This document shows positions 22,706 through 26,744 of a DNA stretch of 26,744 nucleotides, piece by piece. Every line of letters starts with the position of its first letter. Position 1 is the stretch's first letter. The stretch is taken from contig CABULH010000034.1 in the NCBI GenBank assembly GCA_902492455.1, forward strand, positions 1 through 26,744, in the 5' to 3' direction. Under the pieces are notes generated by a model. It saw only the letters and a list, made by a program, of their open reading frames with translations. It was not told where the DNA came from and did no database searches. The translations under genes and the position numbers were made by a program. The DNA is from an uncultured Oscillospiraceae bacterium (lineage in GTDB: Bacteria > Bacillota > Clostridia > Oscillospirales > Acutalibacteraceae).

Positions 22706-23584
22706 ATGGAATTTCGGGTTCTGGAATATTTTCTGGCCGTTGCCAGAGAGCAAAGCCTTTCAGGCGCGGCGGAATTTCTCCATCTTTCCCAGCCGACTCT
22801 TTCCAGACAGCTTAGAGATTTGGAAGAGGAATTGGGCAAACAGCTTTTTACGCGCGGCAATCGCGGCATAACGCTGACGGAAGAAGGCATGCTCCTGCGC
22901 AAACGGGCCAAGGAAATTCTTGACTTAGTCAAAAAAACCGAAAACGAAATTTCGCTTTCGGATGAAACCATCGCGGGGGACGTGTATATCGGCGCGGGAG
23001 AGTCCGACGCCATCCGTTTGGTCGCCAAGGCGGCATATGCGCTCAAAAAACAGCATCCCGATATTCAGTATCATATCTCCAGCGGCAACTCGGTTTTTGT
23101 CACGGAGCAGCTGGACAAAGGCCTGATCGATTTCGGGCTTTTATATGGCTCCGTTGACCGCTCCAAGTATGAGTCGATAAAGGTTCCGGTCACCGATTCC
23201 TTCGGCGTGCTCATGCGCAGGGATTCCGAATTGGCGGAAAAAGCCTTCATCACTCCGGATGATCTGCTGGATAAACCGCTGATCGTATCCCGCCAGGAGG
23301 CACGGGATGGCTGGCCTATTCTCAGCTGGATCACACAGGATGTTTCCAGGCTCAACATCGTCGCCACCTACACGCTCCTTTTTAACGGCTCGCTTCTGGT
23401 GGATGAGGGCTTGGGCTATGCCATCTGCTTTGATAAACTCATCAACACCACCGGCGACAGCAGCCTGTGCTTCCGGCCGCTGCTTCCGGCGTTGGAAACA
23501 ACGGCCAGTGTTGTGTGGAAAAAATATCAGGTACTCACCAAAGCGGCGGAAAAATTCCTGGAAAAACTGCAGGAGGTGTTTTAA
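22706..23584 (+). CDS. LysR-family regulator of the DUF3737/FMN-reductase operon
   Basis: This is a 292-aa LysR regulator. The helix-turn-helix spans MEFRVLEYFLAVAREQSLSGAAEFLHLSQPTLSRQLRDLE (1-40). The effector domain starts near SDETIAGDVYIGAGESDAIR. The ATG at 22706 has a G-rich ribosome binding site (AGGGGGTGG) 5 nt upstream; the frame extends to 22634 but through the promoter. The gene probably represses itself through the palindrome on its -35 and controls the divergent redox operon. The inducer is unknown. No clear terminator follows; the end at 23584 faces the toxin-immunity array. Confidence 0.93.
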   Translation: MEFRVLEYFLAVAREQSLSGAAEFLHLSQPTLSRQLRDLEEELGKQLFTRGNRGITLTEEGMLLRKRAKEILDLVKKTENEISLSDETIAGDVYIGAGESDAIRLVAKAAYALKKQHPDIQYHISSGNSVFVTEQLDKGLIDFGLLYGSVDRSKYESIKVPVTDSFGVLMRRDSELAEKAFITPDDLLDKPLIVSRQEARDGWPILSWITQDVSRLNIVATYTLLFNGSLLVDEGLGYAICFDKLINTTGDSSLCFRPLLPALETTASVVWKKYQVLTKAAEKFLEKLQEVF

Positions 23585-23686
23585 TCGCCCGCCAAAGGCT
23601 TTACCTGCAGAGTAAAGGTTTCCATCCCCCGGCTGATTGCCTGTTGGCGGGAAGCACGAAGATTCCTTCTCATTGCTGAGGACGCT

Positions 23687-23759
23687 TCATAGATGAGCTC
23701 CTTTAATCAAACTTTCCAATACTGGATTCTGCATTACATCGCCAATCTGGTGATAACCC
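23687..23759 (-). pseudogene. C-terminal remnant of a third cassette toxin (tentative)
   Basis: Directly behind the hairpin repeat, the minus strand reads GYHQIGDVMQNPVLESLIKGAHL and then TGA. It has no start codon or ribosome binding site. Its position matches that of the start-less deaminase tip behind the other hairpin copy, so it may be the last residues of another displaced toxin domain. The family is not recognisable from 23 residues. No immunity gene follows; the remaining 23585-23686 shows no supported gene. Confidence 0.4.
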
Positions 23760-23798
23760 CAATGCCGCCGCTGTTCCCAGCAGCGGCATTCCCCTTAT
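23758..23798. repeat. Cassette-boundary hairpin repeat, copy B
   Basis: This 41-bp element is a GC-rich hairpin (AATGCCGCC...GGCATT) flanked by CCC and CCCCTTAT. It is identical to 24494-24534 except for one base in the stem, lies right after an immunity gene in both cases, and precedes a truncated toxin end in both. It may act as a terminator (no long T run) or as a recombination seam. Confidence 0.8.
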
Positions 23799-23802
23799 TC
23801 CT

Positions 23803-24168
23803 CTAAAACTCTTTTCCGTCGGGGACGATTTGAATGTTGGGGAGGTTGTCCTTCACCCTTTGCGCGATTTCAATCATGACCGGCCATTCGTCTGGCTCTA
23901 AATCAATTTCTGAAGAATGGGAAAGAAACGCTTCCACGGCCTTTTCCATTCGAGGAATATACCGCGCCCACGTACGGTTTTCGTTTTTAATGATAAGATC
24001 AGCGACTAAAACATCATGAACATATAGATAACCAGGGGCGCAGCCATAACTGTCTTCAAATAGCCACCCTCCCCGCCTTACTGAATTTTCTCCATATTCT
24101 CTGGAGTTTGTCACATAATACATATATTCAACACCTTCTATGAATTCCTGCAACGGGTCACCCAGCAT
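23803..24168 (-). CDS. Putative immunity protein, second cassette
   Basis: This is a 121-aa acidic protein, paralogous to the product of 24538-24900. The first 15 residues (MLGDPLQEFIEGVEY) and most of the second half (KNENRTWA.YIPR.EKAVEA.LSHS, LDLEPDEWPVMI, IAQRVKDNLPN) are the same. Residues of about 16-55 differ strongly. GGAGG lies 8 nt before the ATG at 24168; the frame opens at a TTG at 24183 inside that site. I do not recognise the fold. Its place directly behind a deaminase-toxin tip makes immunity the likely role: it would bind and block the cognate toxin in the cytosol. Confidence 0.75.
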   Translation of the reverse strand: MLGDPLQEFIEGVEYMYYVTNSREYGENSVRRGGWLFEDSYGCAPGYLYVHDVLVADLIIKNENRTWARYIPRMEKAVEAFLSHSSEIDLEPDEWPVMIEIAQRVKDNLPNIQIVPDGKEF

Positions 24169-24193
24169 TTGTGTTTCCTCCAATATTTCTAAA

Positions 24194-24493
24194 TTAAGGT
24201 ATTAGCCTTGTTCCGCCATTATCAATCACTTCAATCACTATATTCTTATACTTGTTTGTAAATTGCGCGATAACTCTCGCGCAGCTGTCACACGGAGGTC
24301 TTTCCGTAAAAAGCCTGATTTTTCCAACAGCCGAGGTATTATTGCCAAGAGCGTTTGCAATGTCGCTTAGTATTTTGTATTCGGTGTCCACATCACGCAT
24401 ATAGCCACCGACCTCAGAAGCCGAAAAGATAGGATTGGTGGGTTTTAACGATATATTGGAAACAGCTCCAGTCGATTTTATGTCAGATAATAG
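24194..24493 (-). pseudogene. Orphan deaminase toxin tip without a start
   Basis: The frame reads LLSDIKSTGAVSNISLKPTNP...MRDVDTEYKILSDIANALG...PPCDSCARVIAQFTNKYKN to a stop at 24194. It is homologous over about 100 codons to the C-terminus of the large toxin (DIKPAGAAPGISLKPTNP...). It keeps the D-x-E and PCxxC deaminase motifs. Homology starts abruptly at the hairpin repeat. There is no ATG with a good ribosome binding site at that point; an internal ATG at 24400 could start a 68-residue fragment that begins just before the catalytic motif. This is the layout of an orphan toxin module left behind when a new C-terminus was acquired. It could be a silent donor for recombination. Confidence 0.8.
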
Positions 24494-24534
24494 CCCAATG
24501 CCGCCGCTGTTCCCAGCGGCGGCATTCCCCTTAT
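24494..24534. repeat. Cassette-boundary hairpin repeat, copy A
   Basis: This 41-bp element carries a perfect stem of AATGCCGCCGCTG and its complement around a short loop. It lies 4 bp after the first immunity gene and borders the orphan toxin tip. See copy B at 23758-23798. Confidence 0.8.
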
Positions 24535-24537
24535 CCC

Positions 24538-24900
24538 CTAATTTTTTCTGTTGGGGACGATTTGAAGATTAGGGAGATTGTCCTTTACCCTTTGCGCGAT
24601 TTTAATCATGACCGGCCATTCGTCCGGCTCTAAATCAAGTTCGGGAGAATGGGAAAGAATCGCTTCAACAGCCTTTTCTATTCTAGGAATATACTCTGCC
24701 CATGTGCGGTTTTCGTTCTTCATTATGAGATCAGCGAGTAAGGTATCATAGACATAAAGAAATGCCGGCTCGCAGTCGTGATTATCTTCAAACAAACACC
24801 CGCCCCTCGTGATGGAGTTTTTTCCATATCGTCTTGCGCACAAAACATTATACTCATATTCAACACCCTCTATAAATTCCTGCAATGGGTCACCCAGCAT
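24538..24900 (-). CDS. Putative immunity protein for the deaminase toxin
   Basis: This is a 120-aa acidic, soluble protein with no signal peptide. It starts at ATG 24900, where AGGAGG lies 8 nt upstream, 30 bp behind the toxin stop. It contains LADLIMKNENRTWAEYIPRIEKAVEAILSH and DLEPDEWPVMIKIAQRVKDNLPN, shared with its paralogue at 23803. The assignment rests on position, size and acidity, which are typical of immunity proteins of polymorphic toxins; I cannot name the family. It should neutralise the deaminase domain in the producing cell. Confidence 0.75.
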   Translation of the reverse strand: MLGDPLQEFIEGVEYEYNVLCARRYGKNSITRGGCLFEDNHDCEPAFLYVYDTLLADLIMKNENRTWAEYIPRIEKAVEAILSHSPELDLEPDEWPVMIKIAQRVKDNLPNLQIVPNRKN

Positions 24901-24930
24901 GTTCAAGTCCTCCTATCATATTTCTAAAGA

Positions 24931-26744
24931 CTAGGGTTTTAATCGACTTCCGTTATAAATAACCTCAACGACTATGTTTTTATATTTATTCGAAAATTGT
25001 GCGATTACGTATGTGCAGCTGTCGCATGGATAAAATTCCGAAAAAAGCTTGATTGTTCCAGTAGCGGATGTGTTATCGCCAAGAGCCTTTGCAATGTCGC
25101 TTAGAATTTTGTATTCGGTATCAACATCCCGTAAATGCTCTCCTACTATAAAGGCATCAAAAACAGGATTGGTGGGCTTTAATGAAATCCCAGGGGCAGC
25201 GCCAGCTGGTTTTATGTCACCAATAACATCAATTTTACTATGCGCACTCCACCATTGCTTTAGTCCGCTGATACTCACGTCAGCCACTGCGACATTTCCG
25301 CCGCCTTTCAAGGTGCTGTTTAACGGGCGTCTCAAATCTATCACTTTGTCGATCATCACGCCGTCAATAAGTTCATCGACAATTCTTCCACAGATTCTGC
25401 CGTTTCTGAGCGCAAGGGCGAGCTCGCTTGCAATATGGTCTCCGGAGATTCTGGCGATATCGTCGAACTTATCCAGAATTTTTGCATTGTTTGCATTCTT
25501 GATAGCGGACGAAATGAAGCCGACGCCTTCTATAACACTCAGTGCTCCACTCGTGATATCGAGCGCCCGTTCCCACCAAGCCATCTGGCGGCCTGTGAAA
25601 TCCTTGCCGATGACTCCCTGAAATCCGATGGTTACGCGGGCAGGAATTGAAATCCATGGGAAAGGAAGCATTGCGGCAAAATAAACCGCATCCTGGAGGA
25701 ATTCCAGCAGGATTTCCTGAAGCTTTTCGTCATTGATATTTTTATAGGCTGTGCTGCTATCGCAAAGGTCACTATTGATTACCATGTCATACGCGACGCT
25801 GAGTTCTTGTCCCTGAAGAATATGCTGGGCGATAACCGCAGCTACACCGGGATTATTGAGAATCACCTCATTTCTCAGCAACGCGTATTGAAGCATCTGT
25901 ACGCTGTGTTTCAATTCCAATGCGTGGGCGTTTGCCGCTTCAATATCGGGTAAATCCAATGCGTCGATTAATTTCCATGGCGAATCAATAAACACTCTAT
26001 ACTGTTGGATCAGATCCCTGTAAATAAATACTTGCTCCGCATGTTCCTCTGCCGTACCGACGGTTACCTTACAGGACACGGTGATGCTATCCCACACGGT
26101 GACCTTGACGGTTGTTATGCCGACGCCGATACCCCGAATCACGGCAGTTTGTTTGTTCGTCGAGGGCGTTAAAGTTACGAGGTCCGGGTCTTCGACCGAC
26201 CATTGAATATCGGCAGCAGTTACAGCAAACGGAGTTACCACCGACAGCGTCCGATTCTGTTCAAGATTCAATCTGGTTTGGCTTACTACGGTATTGTTGT
26301 AATACAGCTGTGCACTGAGAGTGCTCACCTTCCACATAAACTTGGTTTCCGTGGAGTAGCTTTGCCCCTTGATCTGAGCGCCGGAGGAACCACTGCCCAT
26401 GTTGGACATGGCGTAGGCGTAGGTTCCCTCGTTGGCCTTGTTGATGAAGCTGTACCGACCACTTCCTTCGTCCTTGATCCGCCACAGCGCACGTTCGCTG
26501 CTGCAGTCGTCCGACAGCACCACCTGGTTCGACGTGTTCAGTAACAAAACCCGCTTGGCCGTGGTGTTCTGTGCATGAATCCGGTAGTATCCCGAGCTGT
26601 CCCGCACCAGCTTGAAACGCTGACTGGCATTATGGGTCAGAGAGCTCTGGATCGTTGGCGTGTTGTTGGCCGTCCCGTTGTTCTGGATGTCCAGATACTT
26701 CCCGCTGCACACGTTCTGGAAATAGTACACCCCGTTGTTGCTGA
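24931..26744 (-). CDS. Polymorphic toxin with ricin-type lectin, Ig-like and C-terminal deaminase domains (N-terminus outside window)
   Basis: At least 604 residues are visible. The frame is open to the window edge (SNNGVYYFQNVCSGKYLD...), so the GTG at 26730 is not a true start. Numbering here counts that codon as 1. Residues 1-135 form a ricin-type beta-trefoil (QNVCSGKYLDIQNNGTANNT, ALWRIKDEG, KFMWKVST). About 137-225 is a Big_2-like Ig domain (VEDPDLVTLTPSTNKQTAVIRGIG). A helical region follows, with a small hydrophobic pre-toxin segment (WWERALDITSGALSVIEGVGFISSAI). The C-terminus (about 510-599) matches the BURPS668_1122-type toxin deaminase: D537-T-E539 and P568-C569-DS-C572, then VIAQFSNKYKNIVVEVI. 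It would deaminate a base in DNA, RNA or nucleotides of a target cell (family knowledge). Its AT-richer composition suggests transfer. Confidence 0.88.
   Translation of the reverse strand, partial: SNNGVYYFQNVCSGKYLDIQNNGTANNTPTIQSSLTHNASQRFKLVRDSSGYYRIHAQNTTAKRVLLLNTSNQVVLSDDCSSERALWRIKDEGSGRYSFINKANEGTYAYAMSNMGSGSSGAQIKGQSYSTETKFMWKVSTLSAQLYYNNTVVSQTRLNLEQNRTLSVVTPFAVTAADIQWSVEDPDLVTLTPSTNKQTAVIRGIGVGITTVKVTVWDSITVSCKVTVGTAEEHAEQVFIYRDLIQQYRVFIDSPWKLIDALDLPDIEAANAHALELKHSVQMLQYALLRNEVILNNPGVAAVIAQHILQGQELSVAYDMVINSDLCDSSTAYKNINDEKLQEILLEFLQDAVYFAAMLPFPWISIPARVTIGFQGVIGKDFTGRQMAWWERALDITSGALSVIEGVGFISSAIKNANNAKILDKFDDIARISGDHIASELALALRNGRICGRIVDELIDGVMIDKVIDLRRPLNSTLKGGGNVAVADVSISGLKQWWSAHSKIDVIGDIKPAGAAPGISLKPTNPVFDAFIVGEHLRDVDTEYKILSDIAKALGDNTSATGTIKLFSEFYPCDSCTYVIAQFSNKYKNIVVEVIYNGSRLKP

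Noticed and set aside
23585..24540. A CRISPR array in the repeat-bearing right-hand region
   Set aside because: There are only two copies of the hairpin, more than 700 bp apart and separated by genes, with no regular spacing.
26728..26730. GTG as start codon of the toxin gene
   Set aside because: The codons before it (SNNG) continue the ricin-type domain and no ribosome binding site is present, so the gene simply runs past the window edge.

Overview
The window reads as chromosomal DNA of a GC-rich gut Firmicute, most likely a clostridial Oscillospiraceae/Ruminococcaceae-type organism. The signs are a bile salt hydrolase, a greA-lysS operon, strong AGGAGG-type ribosome binding sites, consensus sigma-A promoters, lipoproteins with Gram-positive lipoboxes, and an RND pump with no adaptor or outer-membrane partner. 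The assignment to a family is inference.

Left part (1-8.8 kb): a terminator-bounded structured stretch, a small ribbon-helix-helix regulator, then a housekeeping block on the minus strand (unknown 275-aa protein, greA, lysS, a membrane-anchored unknown protein, ilvD). greA has a consensus TTGACA-17-TATAAT promoter inside the end of the gene before it. Facing right, an extended -10 promoter drives a GtrB/DPM-like glycosyltransferase and a D-Ala-D-Ala carboxypeptidase.

Middle (8.8-14.3 kb): an autoregulated efflux operon on the minus strand, an RND permease with a large coiled-coil insertion followed by an overlapping tetR. A 22-bp perfect palindrome sits just downstream of its -10 box. Next is a small, AT-richer module: an XRE repressor diverging from two unknown small genes, with a perfect inverted repeat centred on their -35 box. 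Two similar AT-rich palindromes (459-499 and 13054-13095) lie about 12.6 kb apart.

Redox clusters (14.3-23.6 kb): two clusters of similar layout, each a minus-strand operon diverging from a LysR gene. The first is flavodoxin, flavodoxin-like lipoprotein, cupin, carboxymuconolactone-decarboxylase-like protein, FMN reductase and aldo/keto reductase. The second is a DUF3737 beta-helix protein, a paralogous FMN reductase, a lipoprotein with two cyclophilin-like domains, and a bile salt hydrolase.

Right end (23.7-26.7 kb, AT-richer): a polymorphic-toxin locus. A large protein that runs off the window carries a ricin-type lectin domain, a bacterial Ig-like domain, a helical pre-toxin region and a C-terminal deaminase toxin domain of BURPS668_1122 type. 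Its putative immunity gene follows. Behind it come a start-less second deaminase tip, a second paralogous immunity gene, and the tail of a third, unrelated-looking reading frame. Almost identical hairpin elements separate the units. This looks like an array of displaced toxin/immunity cassettes and is the most interesting part of the window.
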